This document shows positions 9,543 through 18,619 of a stretch of 33,583 bases of DNA, in pieces. The stretch is from an uncultured SAR116 cluster alpha proteobacterium (GTDB taxonomy: Bacteria; Pseudomonadota; Alphaproteobacteria; Puniceispirillales; Marisalimonadaceae): assembly GCA_902533695.1 (NCBI GenBank), contig CACAMV010000009.1:1-33583 (forward strand), read 5' to 3'. The translations under genes and the position numbers were made by a program. Each line of letters starts with the position of its first letter. Positions within the stretch are counted from its first letter, which is position 1. The notes under the pieces were generated by a model, which saw only the letters and a list, made by a program, of their open reading frames with translations, was not told the DNA's origin and ran no database searches.

Positions 9543-10670
9543 TTAATTTGGAACGTTTCCTATAACTCCTTCAAGGTAATAATTCATACCCCACAAAGCA
9601 CCATCATCAAGCTCTTTGCCTGACGGAATTACTTCTTCACCAGTGTTTTTTTTCAGTGGGCCAGCAAATATTTTTATTGAACCATTTTTTACACCTTCCA
9701 AGGCTTCGGAAGCTTTATTAGCCACATCATCTGGCATATTCTTAAATTCAGACAGTACAAGCATATTTGTTGATAAACCTCCCCATGTATTCCCTGGCCA
9801 ATGATCAGGTCCATCTCCTGTATTCCAAGTACCATTTCGTAATTGCTCAATTTTTTTAATGTAGTATGGCCCCCAGTTGTTTATAGAAGCAAATAATTGA
9901 GCATTTTGTGCGAACGCTTCCATATCTGTTGATTGTCCAAACCCAAGCGCACCATTTTTTTCTGCAATTTGAAGCATTGCCGGAGAATCAGTATGCTGAG
10001 CTAGTATGTCTGCTCCCTCAGCAATGTGAACTTTAGCTGCGTCAGCTTCTTTAACAGGGTCATACCAAGTATTGGCCCAAATGACAGATATTTTAGCATC
10101 CGAATTTACTGATCTTAAACCTTGAGCAAATGCATTGATGCCCATTATTACTTCTGATATTGGATAAGCGCCTATATAGCCAATTTTATTTGATTTTGTC
10201 ATCATTCCTGCAACAACACCTTGAACATATCTCCCTTCATAAAATCTAATATTCCCAGTAGCTAGGTTCTTAGTTCTCTTATAACCTGTCATATGCTCAA
10301 ACTTAATATCAGGAAATTCATTTGCAACTTTCAAAGTTGGATCCATATATCCAAAAGATGTTGTAAAAATAATATCGTTACCTTGAACAGCTAATTCTCT
10401 TATCACTCTAGTAGCGTCAGGGCCTTCAGCAACATTTTCAACTATACTAACTTTTACCTTGTCACCGAAATGTTTTTCAACCATTTGTTTACCAAGGTCA
10501 TGGGCATAAGTCCAACCATGGTCTCCTGGAGTTGTCAAATAAACAAAACCAACCTTAGTCGTTTCATCAGAAGCAATTTTTTTTCCATCTTTGGGTTGTG
10601 ACATTATAAAGAAAATTGCTGCAACAAGAAAAAGTACAATTATTATTATTAATGATTTTTTGTTAGCCAT
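9543..10670 (-). CDS. BMP-family ABC transporter substrate-binding protein
   Basis: VGFVYLTTPGDHGWTYAHDLGK, AVQGNDIIFTTSFGYMDPTLKVA, GYIGAYPISEVIMGINAFAQG. Confidence 0.94.
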   Translation of the reverse strand: MANKKSLIIIIVLFLVAAIFFIMSQPKDGKKIASDETTKVGFVYLTTPGDHGWTYAHDLGKQMVEKHFGDKVKVSIVENVAEGPDATRVIRELAVQGNDIIFTTSFGYMDPTLKVANEFPDIKFEHMTGYKRTKNLATGNIRFYEGRYVQGVVAGMMTKSNKIGYIGAYPISEVIMGINAFAQGLRSVNSDAKISVIWANTWYDPVKEADAAKVHIAEGADILAQHTDSPAMLQIAEKNGALGFGQSTDMEAFAQNAQLFASINNWGPYYIKKIEQLRNGTWNTGDGPDHWPGNTWGGLSTNMLVLSEFKNMPDDVANKASEALEGVKNGSIKIFAGPLKKNTGEEVIPSGKELDDGALWGMNYYLEGVIGNVPN

Positions 10671-10751
10671 TCATAAACTCCTCTAATCTTCTAAATAAAC
10701 ATTTTAATATCAAATTTAAAATGCACAATGATTATTTTTATTTAAATTTTG

Positions 10752-11663
10752 TCAATTGTTTTCAAAAAAGGATTTCCCTAAACAAGATGGAACATAAATA
10801 TTACCTGCTCTGGTTTTTATAGAAATGAGTGACAAAGCTATGATAGTTACTAAATATGGTAACATATTCAAAAATTGGGATGGGAAAGGCCATCCTCTGG
10901 CTTGTCCAACAAATTGTAATATTGTGATCCCTCCAAAAATTAAAGCACCTAACAGTAACCGAAATGGAAGCCAAGAAGCAAAAACAACTAGAGCAAGGGC
11001 TATCCAACCTTTTCCAGCTGTCATTCCTTCAGACCAGTGAGGTGTAAGAACCAAAGGGATGTATGCGCCTCCCATGCCTGCACACATGCCACCAAATGCT
11101 GTACATATCCATCTTATTTTTTTGACTGGGTAACCAATTGAATGAGCACTTTCATGATTATCTCCAACTGCTCTTAATACAATTCCAAATCTAGATTTAA
11201 TTAAAAAAAAGTGCACTAAAACTATCATAGATATAGCAATATAAAATAAAATATCTTGTTTAAAGAATATAGCTCCTAAAAATGGTATTTCAGAAAAAAA
11301 TATAATTTCTATTTTAGGTAGAGAAGGAATTGTTTTTCCAACAAAAGGTTCTCCGATTAATCCAGTTAATCCAGTAGCAAAAATTGTTAAACCAAGGCCT
11401 GTTGCAACTTGATTTGTCATCAAAGAAATTGTAAAAAAAGAAAAAATAAAACTTATTAAGATACCTGCAAGAGCTCCAAAAAAAATTCCTGCATAAGGAT
11501 TACCTAAAATTAAAACTGAACCAAGAGCACTAACTGCTCCTGTCAACATCATGCCCTCAACTCCAAGATTTAGAATACCGCTTTTTTCACTGATTAGTTC
11601 TCCTGTTCCAGCTAAAAGGATTGGAATTGAGGTTAATAAGATTGTAATTAGTAAATTTTCCAT
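10752..11663 (-). CDS. ABC transporter permease (BMP/nucleoside type, YufQ-like)
   Basis: LAGTGELISEKSGILNLGVEGMMLTGA; multiple TM segments. Confidence 0.94.
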   Translation of the reverse strand: MENLLITILLTSIPILLAGTGELISEKSGILNLGVEGMMLTGAVSALGSVLILGNPYAGIFFGALAGILISFIFSFFTISLMTNQVATGLGLTIFATGLTGLIGEPFVGKTIPSLPKIEIIFFSEIPFLGAIFFKQDILFYIAISMIVLVHFFLIKSRFGIVLRAVGDNHESAHSIGYPVKKIRWICTAFGGMCAGMGGAYIPLVLTPHWSEGMTAGKGWIALALVVFASWLPFRLLLGALIFGGITILQFVGQARGWPFPSQFLNMLPYLVTIIALSLISIKTRAGNIYVPSCLGKSFFENN

Positions 11664-12740
11664 TTAAGTTTTTCTTTTAAAAGAAATTTTATAGTTTTGA
11701 ATTGTTTCTCCAGCAAGTAAAAAAAACAATAGAACCCCTTCAAAAATTCCAGTTACCACTTTAGGAATACCTAGAATCATTTGAGCATTATCTGCACCTA
11801 ATTTTGCTGTAGCAATTATTACACCTGCAAAAATGACCCCATAGGGATTTAGTCTTCCTAAAAAAGCAACTATGATTGCAGTAAACCCATAACCAAAGGA
11901 TACTTCAGGCTGTAATTTTCCCATGTTTGCTGAAACTTCAATAACTCCTGCAATTCCAGCCATGCCGCCAGATAATGCTAGAACAACAAAAGTTATTTTA
12001 TTTTTGTTAAAGCCTGCAAAATTCGAAGCTTTAGGTGCTGAACCAAAAACTTTGATTTGAAATCCAGGTAATGTTCTATTTATCAAAAACCACGCAAGAG
12101 GGGCTAAAACAAATATGCTTAAGATTCCATAATGCAATTGACCTAAAAAACCAATACCTGGGAAGTGAATTTTTGAAATTATGGCTCCATCAGGATAAGG
12201 TTTTGATAGAGGGAAGCCAAAACTCATTGGATCTCTAAGTGGACCTCTAACAATGTAATCAATGAAAAGCATAGCAATGTATACAAGCATTAGGCTAACT
12301 AAAATTTCATTTACGTTAAGTTTTATTTTTAATATTGCAGGAATAGATCCCCAAATAGCACCACCTAAAAAACCAACAAAAAACATTAAAACTAATATAA
12401 ATTTGTTTTCATTATCAGGAAATAATAGAGCAAAAGATCCAGCGCACAATGTACCAAAGATAAATTGTCCTTCTGCTCCTATGTTCCAGATATTTGCTCT
12501 AAAACAAAAAATTAAACCTATACCGATTATTATTAAAGGACAGGCTTTAACAAAAATATCAGCTATTCTGTCTGGTCTTGAAAAAGGTGAAACGAAAACT
12601 TGGTATAAAGATTCTAAAACGGGGTAATTTAATATTTTAAAAATAAAAGCACCAATTATTATCGTAAAGATTACTGATATCAAAGGACTAATAATAACCC
12701 AATTATTATTTTCAATTTGTCTTGGAGTGAATATAAACAT
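11664..12740 (-). CDS. ABC transporter permease (BMP/nucleoside type, YufP-like)
   Basis: FCFRANIWNIGAEGQFIFGTLCAG; GFTAIIVAFLGRLNPYGVIFAGVI. Confidence 0.94.
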   Translation of the reverse strand: MFIFTPRQIENNNWVIISPLISVIFTIIIGAFIFKILNYPVLESLYQVFVSPFSRPDRIADIFVKACPLIIIGIGLIFCFRANIWNIGAEGQFIFGTLCAGSFALLFPDNENKFILVLMFFVGFLGGAIWGSIPAILKIKLNVNEILVSLMLVYIAMLFIDYIVRGPLRDPMSFGFPLSKPYPDGAIISKIHFPGIGFLGQLHYGILSIFVLAPLAWFLINRTLPGFQIKVFGSAPKASNFAGFNKNKITFVVLALSGGMAGIAGVIEVSANMGKLQPEVSFGYGFTAIIVAFLGRLNPYGVIFAGVIIATAKLGADNAQMILGIPKVVTGIFEGVLLFFLLAGETIQNYKISFKRKT

Positions 12741-12758
12741 TATGATTTTTTCAGATAA

Positions 12759-14300
12759 TTAATTTTTTCCCATTAACAATCCAACTTCTGTTGGGGAAAT
12801 ATTTTGTTTATTCTTAATCTTTGATAGATGTCCGTTGCTAATTACACTGATTTTATCAGATAATTCAAAAATTTCATCTAAGTCTTGACTAATGAGTATT
12901 ATAGCTTTTTGATTTTGAGATAAATTTATGATTTGTTGCCTTATTGATGTTGCGGCTCCGATATCTACACCCCATGTTGGTTGTGAGATTATTACTAATT
13001 TGGGGTTTGATTGAAATGATCTTCCAATTATAAATTTTTGAAGATTGCCTCCTGACAATTGTTTTGCCATAGGATTTTCATGTGGACATCTAACATCATT
13101 TTTCTTAATGATCTCAATACTGTCTTCATAAGAGTAATTAGCACTTGTCATCATTTTTTTTATAAAAGATTCATTAATATTATAACGTCCAAAAAAGGTT
13201 AAAAATGTATTTTCATTAAGCTTGAAATCAGAAACAGTAGCATGATTATTTCTTTCTTCTGGTACAAATTCCATACCTAATCTTCTTCTAAAGTCTATTT
13301 TACAATCTCCTATAGGTTTTCCTTCAAACATTATTTCTTCTTTTATCCCTGTAGTTTCTCCACTCAGAGCTTCCATTAATTCAACTTGACCATTTCCAGC
13401 TATACCTGCTATTCCCAGAATTTCTCCATAATTTAAAAAAATATTAATGTTATTTAATGAAACACCAAACAGATTCTTTTTAGTTCTTGAAAGATTATTT
13501 ACTAATAAAGCTACTTTTTGTTTAGTTTTTGTAAAACTTCTTTTCGTTTTAAGCTTAACAACTTTTTTACCAACCATTTTTTCAGCTAAAATCTTTGTTG
13601 AAACATTTTTTGTATCCAATGTGTCAATTACCTGACCTGTTTTTAATATGGTTACTGTTTTTGCTATTTCTTTGATTTCATTAAGTTTGTGGCTGATATA
13701 TAAAATTGAACAGCCTGAATTTGATAAGTTTTTCAATACTTTGAAGAGGTTTTTTATTTCCTGAGGGGATAAAACTGAAGTTGGTTCATCCATAATCAAT
13801 ATTTTAGGGTTTTGTAATAAACACCTTATGATTTCTACTCTCTGTTGCTCACCTACAGACAATTCATTAACTTTTTTTGATGGTTTTATTGATAAACCCC
13901 ATTTTTTTGAAATGTCAGAAATTTTATTTTCTAATTCTTTTTTAGAAAAATTTTTGTCTAGAGAAATTAAAATATTCTCTGTTACAGTTAGAGCTGGAAA
14001 AAGAGAGAAGTGCTGAAAAACCATGCCAATACCGAAATATCTAGCAAGTTTTGGATTTGTTATACTAACCGCTTTTTCATTTAAAAATATCTCACCTTCA
14101 TCCGGCAATAGTAGTCCATAAAACATTTTTACTAATGTTGATTTTCCAGCACCATTTTCACCGAGTAAAGCATGAATTTCACCTTTTTTAATTTCTAGAT
14201 CTATAGAATTATTGGCTACAAAGTTGCCAAATTTTTTTGTTATGTTATTAGCTTTTAACAAAATCTTTGAATTTAAGTTAACCATAATATGAAGTAGCAT
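12759..14300 (-). CDS. ABC transporter ATP-binding protein, two NBDs (BMP/sugar type)
   Basis: GENGAGKSTLVKMFYG Walker A, LSVGEQQRVEI, ILIMDEPTSVL; second domain LSGGNLQKFIIGR. Start may be the internal ATG (MVNLNSK). Confidence 0.95.
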   Translation of the reverse strand: MLLHIMVNLNSKILLKANNITKKFGNFVANNSIDLEIKKGEIHALLGENGAGKSTLVKMFYGLLLPDEGEIFLNEKAVSITNPKLARYFGIGMVFQHFSLFPALTVTENILISLDKNFSKKELENKISDISKKWGLSIKPSKKVNELSVGEQQRVEIIRCLLQNPKILIMDEPTSVLSPQEIKNLFKVLKNLSNSGCSILYISHKLNEIKEIAKTVTILKTGQVIDTLDTKNVSTKILAEKMVGKKVVKLKTKRSFTKTKQKVALLVNNLSRTKKNLFGVSLNNINIFLNYGEILGIAGIAGNGQVELMEALSGETTGIKEEIMFEGKPIGDCKIDFRRRLGMEFVPEERNNHATVSDFKLNENTFLTFFGRYNINESFIKKMMTSANYSYEDSIEIIKKNDVRCPHENPMAKQLSGGNLQKFIIGRSFQSNPKLVIISQPTWGVDIGAATSIRQQIINLSQNQKAIILISQDLDEIFELSDKISVISNGHLSKIKNKQNISPTEVGLLMGKN

Positions 14301-14315
14301 ATAATATTTTGTATA

Positions 14316-14495
14316 TTATTTATTTTTATTTTTTAAAATATAAATCAACAATAATCCACTTGATATAAAAACAATTGAAATAAATAGATTAAATAGACTT
14401 ACATGCATGTGGTTTAAACCACAAGAAAATATAACTAAAGTTATAAAAATTAATAGTATCCAATGATTTTTAGGGCCAATAAAAATATTTTTCAT
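14316..14495 (-). CDS. Small predicted membrane protein, 59 aa, absent from the ORF track
   Basis: MKNIFIGPKNHWILLIFITLVIFSCGLNHMHVSLFNLFISIVFISSGLLLIYILKNKNK; start overlaps the TRAP permease stop as ATGA; two hydrophobic segments. Confidence 0.68.
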   Translation of the reverse strand: MKNIFIGPKNHWILLIFITLVIFSCGLNHMHVSLFNLFISIVFISSGLLLIYILKNKNK

Positions 14496-16504
14496 GAAGA
14501 ACTCTTAAAATGTAATTTTAATTTACCTTGAATAATGTAAATAAATATCAAGATGATCAAACCTATGCTATTTATAATAAAACCTGAAATTTCATAAATT
14601 ATCTCAAACGGTGGAATGAGCAAACAAATTGAACCAATTATAGCCATTAATCTCTTAAAAAGATTTAATGGTCCATTAAACCAACCTTCTAAACCCAATG
14701 TCATGCTCCAATAAGCTAACAAAACTGAAAATAGACTATAGATACTTATTGATATTGCTCCTTCCATTAAAAGAGAAGGATTGTAAATGAAAGCAAATGG
14801 GACAATGTATTTTGCAATACCAACTTTACTTGATTCAATTGCAGTGGACATTGGAGGCGATTTAGCAATAGCAGCACCAGCAAAAGAAGCTAACGCAACT
14901 GGGGGAGTGATTGTTGATACAACGCCAAAGTAAAAAGCGAACATATGAGCTGCTACAGGCAGAATTCCAGATTGAATTAGTGAGGGAACAATTAATGCTG
15001 CAACCGTAATATAAACTGCAGTTGTAGTCATTCCCATTCCCAATATAATTGCTGAAATTGCTGTCAAACAAAGGAGAGGAAATAACATTCCACCAGATAA
15101 TTCTATAACAGATTGAGTGAATTTTAGACCTAATCCAGAAACAAAAACAGAACCTATTATTATCCCAGCACAAGCACATGCTATTGTAACAGGGACTGTT
15201 GATTTTATACCGCTTTCAAAAGCACCTAATAAGTCAACAACTGACATTCGGGTGTTTTTCTTAAAAAAACTTAATATTATCACAGAAATAATTGCCCAAA
15301 AACCTGCTTTCATTGCTGTATATCCATAGATTAATAGACCAATTAAAACCACTAATGAAAGAAGCATATGCCAACCACCTTTTAATACCTCTAAAACGTC
15401 TGGCAGCATCGATTTATCAATCTTTTCAATTCCATGTTTTTCAGCTTCGACATGAACCATAAAATAGATTGTAGTAAAGTATAAAAACGCAGGGATAATT
15501 GCTGCCAAAATGACATATGAATAGGGAGCTTCCAAAAACTCTGCCATAATAAAAGCAGCTGCCCCCATGATTGGGGGTGTTATTTGTCCACCTGATGATG
15601 CACAAGCCTCAACAGCAGCAGCAAATTTAGCTCTGTATCCATAATTTTTCATTAGTGGAATTGTAAATGAACCTGTAGTTACAACATTGGCAACTGCGGA
15701 TCCATAAACTGTACCGGTCATACCAGATGCAACTACTGCAGCTTTTGCTGGTCCACCTGTTCTATGGCCTGTTAATGCAACCGCTAAATCAACAAAAAAT
15801 CTACCAACTCCAGATCTAATCAAAATTCCACCAAAAATAATAAAAAGCACTATATAAGTTGAAGCTACATAAAGTGGTATCCCGTAAATACCATCGGATG
15901 TCATAAACAATGTATCAATATACTTTGCCAATCTGGTAGGGGGTCCGTAAAAGAAGCCAAAAAATTTGTGAGCATATAAAGCATGAAACATAAAAAAACC
16001 AGCAACGAAAACCATTGCCCAACCTACAGCTCTTCTAGTCGCATCTAAAACAAGAAACATCAAAATTGAGCCAACAATAATATCACCAATATATTTGTCA
16101 CCATACCTAAGCGTAAAAGTTTCTATATCCCATATTGTCCATAATTGAACAAATAAAATAAGTAATATAATTAATAAATCATATATAAAACCAATCAATC
16201 TTCGGAAATTATTTTTATCATCTTTAATGAATATTGGTTCTTTTACACTTCCTCGAAATAATGGAAAAATAAAAACAGCAATTATCATCATTACTGACAA
16301 ATGTACAGATCGAAAAGATCTTCCTTCTGGAGTTCCATAAACAGCTACGAATAGATGATAAAAAGCTAAACTTATTGATAGCCATGAGCATATTAAAATA
16401 ATCCAATATGTTGTTGACTTTTCTTTGCTCCACTGAAGGAGTTCATCTAAAAAACTAATTTCTTTAACTTCGTTATATACTAGTTTTTTCCCAGACTTAG
16501 ACAT
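14492..16504 (-). CDS. TRAP transporter fused (4TM/12TM) permease, TAXI-associated
   Basis: DctM-like ASGMTGTVYGSAVANVVTTGSFTIPLMKNYGYRAKFAAAVEACASSGGQITPPIMGAAAFIMAEFL; adjacent to a TAXI receptor. Confidence 0.96.
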   Translation of the reverse strand: MSKSGKKLVYNEVKEISFLDELLQWSKEKSTTYWIILICSWLSISLAFYHLFVAVYGTPEGRSFRSVHLSVMMIIAVFIFPLFRGSVKEPIFIKDDKNNFRRLIGFIYDLLIILLILFVQLWTIWDIETFTLRYGDKYIGDIIVGSILMFLVLDATRRAVGWAMVFVAGFFMFHALYAHKFFGFFYGPPTRLAKYIDTLFMTSDGIYGIPLYVASTYIVLFIIFGGILIRSGVGRFFVDLAVALTGHRTGGPAKAAVVASGMTGTVYGSAVANVVTTGSFTIPLMKNYGYRAKFAAAVEACASSGGQITPPIMGAAAFIMAEFLEAPYSYVILAAIIPAFLYFTTIYFMVHVEAEKHGIEKIDKSMLPDVLEVLKGGWHMLLSLVVLIGLLIYGYTAMKAGFWAIISVIILSFFKKNTRMSVVDLLGAFESGIKSTVPVTIACACAGIIIGSVFVSGLGLKFTQSVIELSGGMLFPLLCLTAISAIILGMGMTTTAVYITVAALIVPSLIQSGILPVAAHMFAFYFGVVSTITPPVALASFAGAAIAKSPPMSTAIESSKVGIAKYIVPFAFIYNPSLLMEGAISISIYSLFSVLLAYWSMTLGLEGWFNGPLNLFKRLMAIIGSICLLIPPFEIIYEISGFIINSIGLIILIFIYIIQGKLKLHFKSSS

Positions 16505-16527
16505 AATTTTTTTAGAACGTTAGATTT

Positions 16528-16556
16528 AAAAAAAGGCACGTAACAAAACGTGCCTT
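16528..16556 (-). terminator. Hairpin plus U-tract between TAXI receptor and TRAP permease genes (intra-operon terminator/attenuator)
   Basis: AAGGCACG (16533-16540)/CGTGCCTT (16549-16556); minus-strand T7 immediately after GGCACG/CGTGCC. Confidence 0.85.
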
Positions 16557-16573
16557 ATAATAAGTAAAATGGA

Positions 16574-17530
16574 TTACATCACACCTTTTTCTTTGTAGTA
16601 TTTAACTGCTCCAGGATGAATAGGTATTGCTGCACCATTAACCGCTTCTTTCAAGATAACCTTCTTCCAGATTTTTTTAACTTTAACAAACTCTGCATGA
16701 TTGTCCCAAAAAACTTTAGTCATTTTATAAACTAAGTCATTTGATAAATCCTTGTTAACAATTGCTGAGGTTACAATGCCAAGAGTAGGTATATCTTTGT
16801 CTAAAGATTTGTATGCACTTGCTGGAATTTTACCATAAATATATCCAGGATTATTTTTTACTATTCTATCAATTCTATCTTTAGGTAAACCAATAAACCT
16901 TATCCCAGGGCTATTTTCTAATTCTATAAAACTTGCCTGCGGTACAGAAGTAGCGGCCATAAATACATCAGCTTGTCCGTCTTTCATTAAAGCAACTGAT
17001 TCTTTGTAGCTTACCATATGGACAACACCTCCATTTTTTTTGATAGTATCAAAGTTGAAGCCGTAATCTTTTAAAATAGATTCACAAAAAGCTGTACCAG
17101 TCCATTTTGGTTTTCCAGGACTAATATTTGCAGCTTTCATATCTTCAAAGCCTTTGATTTTAGAATCTTTTGGAACAGCAACTTGAAAAGCAGCTGGATA
17201 TAATGTTGCAAAATAACGAACATTTTTTCTAGCTTTCTTAAATTTACCTTTTCCGTTATATCCGTTAGCAACTGTATGAGCATAAGTAAAACCAAATTCA
17301 GCATCTCCACCATCAACTGACATTACGTTTGAAATTCCTCCACCAGAAGTATTAGAAGTAGCAGTACCTTTAATTTTTGCTTGAAATGTTTGCATTATTT
17401 TAGCACCAAGTGGATACCATGATCCTCCAGATGGTCCAGAGACCATTCTTATAAACGTATCTGCGTTAGCTACATTTGCAATAAAAGCAAAAGAAGAAGC
17501 TATAGCAAGAAACTTAATAGTTTTTTTCAT
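16574..17530 (-). CDS. TAXI-family TRAP transporter solute-binding protein
   Basis: Signal peptide MKKTIKFLAIASSFAFIANVANA; MVSGPSGGSWYPLGAKI; TSNTSGGGISNVMSVDGGDAEFGFTYA. Confidence 0.95.
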   Translation of the reverse strand: MKKTIKFLAIASSFAFIANVANADTFIRMVSGPSGGSWYPLGAKIMQTFQAKIKGTATSNTSGGGISNVMSVDGGDAEFGFTYAHTVANGYNGKGKFKKARKNVRYFATLYPAAFQVAVPKDSKIKGFEDMKAANISPGKPKWTGTAFCESILKDYGFNFDTIKKNGGVVHMVSYKESVALMKDGQADVFMAATSVPQASFIELENSPGIRFIGLPKDRIDRIVKNNPGYIYGKIPASAYKSLDKDIPTLGIVTSAIVNKDLSNDLVYKMTKVFWDNHAEFVKVKKIWKKVILKEAVNGAAIPIHPGAVKYYKEKGVM

Positions 17531-17550
17531 ATTATATTCCCCTATAATTC

Positions 17551-17586
17551 ATAATTAGTATAATAAAAGCGTAGTTCACTAATTAT
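17551..17586. promoter_or_regulatory. 9-bp inverted repeat in the TRAP-TAXI/catabolic divergent intergenic region
   Basis: ATAATTAGT (17551-17559) and ACTAATTAT (17578-17586), perfect reverse complements, 18-nt spacer. Confidence 0.45.
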
Positions 17587-17616
17587 TTGTAGCAGAGTCA
17601 AGAAATATAAAAATAA

Positions 17617-17631
17617 TAATGATTATCATTA
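17617..17631. promoter_or_regulatory. 15-bp palindrome, candidate operator with Fur-box-like core
   Basis: TAATGAT-T-ATCATTA, perfect 7-1-7 dyad about 38 bp upstream of the catabolic operon start codon. Confidence 0.5.
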
Positions 17632-17668
17632 AAACATTTATTATATTTACAAGACAGGGAGAAAACGA

Positions 17669-18613
17669 ATGGACACAAATATAAAAGAAATTATTATTAC
17701 GGAAGTTGGAACTAGGGACGGATTTCAATCTGAAAAAAAAACCGTTGATACCAAAGATAAAATTTTATTAATTAACGATTTGATACTAGCTGGTTTTAAA
17801 AGAATAGAGTTTTCCTCTTTTGTATCTCCAAAAGCCATACCTCAGTTAGCTGATGCCGATGAAGTAATAAAGGGGATCAAAAGAAAGTCAGATACTACAT
17901 TAACTGCCCTTGTGCCTAACTTAAGGGGGGCTATTAGGGCAGTTGATGCAAAAATTGATGAGATTGTAGTGTTTTTATCTGCCTCTGAAAGTCATAATAA
18001 TAAGAACCTTAACAGATCTATAAAAGAATCCTTATTGGGTTTTGAAGAGGTAATTAAGTTGGCTAATGATGAAAATATACCTGTTCATGGTGATATATCA
18101 ACAGCTTTTGGCTGCCCTTTTGAAGGAGAAATACCTTCAAAAAAGATTGTCGAAATTACAAAAGAATATAAGAAACTTGGCTTTAAGGGGGTTACTTTGG
18201 GAGATACGACCGGAATGGCTACTCCTCCTGTGGTTTCAAGAGCAATAAGAGATATAAAAGAAAATATTCCAGATTTTGAGATTACGTTACATTTTCATAA
18301 CACTAGGGGAGTTGGTCTTGCAAATGTACTTGTAGGACTAAATGAAGGTATAACTAATTATGAAAGCTGTTTTGGGGGAATAGGAGGATGTCCTTTTGCA
18401 CCTGATGCAACTGGGAATATTTGTACTGAGGACTTAGTTTATCTCATGCATGAAATGAATATATATACTGGTATTGATTTGAACAAACTTATTAATATAG
18501 CAAAAAAAGCTGAAACAATTTTAGGTTATTCTTTGCCAGGTCAAGTTATGCATGCAGGCCCAAGGTTAAAAAAATATTCTATTGAAAATGTTCCTACAGC
18601 GACTGGTGCTTGA
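17669..18613 (+). CDS. Hydroxymethylglutaryl-CoA lyase-like protein
   Basis: ITEVGTRDGFQSEKK, EITLHFHNTRGVGLANVL, SCFGGIGGCPFAPDATGNICTEDLVYLM (HMGL-type catalytic Cys motif). Confidence 0.9.
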   Translation: MDTNIKEIIITEVGTRDGFQSEKKTVDTKDKILLINDLILAGFKRIEFSSFVSPKAIPQLADADEVIKGIKRKSDTTLTALVPNLRGAIRAVDAKIDEIVVFLSASESHNNKNLNRSIKESLLGFEEVIKLANDENIPVHGDISTAFGCPFEGEIPSKKIVEITKEYKKLGFKGVTLGDTTGMATPPVVSRAIRDIKENIPDFEITLHFHNTRGVGLANVLVGLNEGITNYESCFGGIGGCPFAPDATGNICTEDLVYLMHEMNIYTGIDLNKLINIAKKAETILGYSLPGQVMHAGPRLKKYSIENVPTATGA

Positions 18614-18619
18614 TCAATT

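Noticed and set aside
10825-11040. Antisense/overlapping ORFs in the track (e.g. 415-600, 742-927, 3811-4023, 6361-6648, 10825-11040, 12262-12627, 14862-15179, 24443-24820, 31864-32142)
   Set aside because: They lie within well-supported genes on another frame or strand, have no recognisable domains, and are expected by chance.
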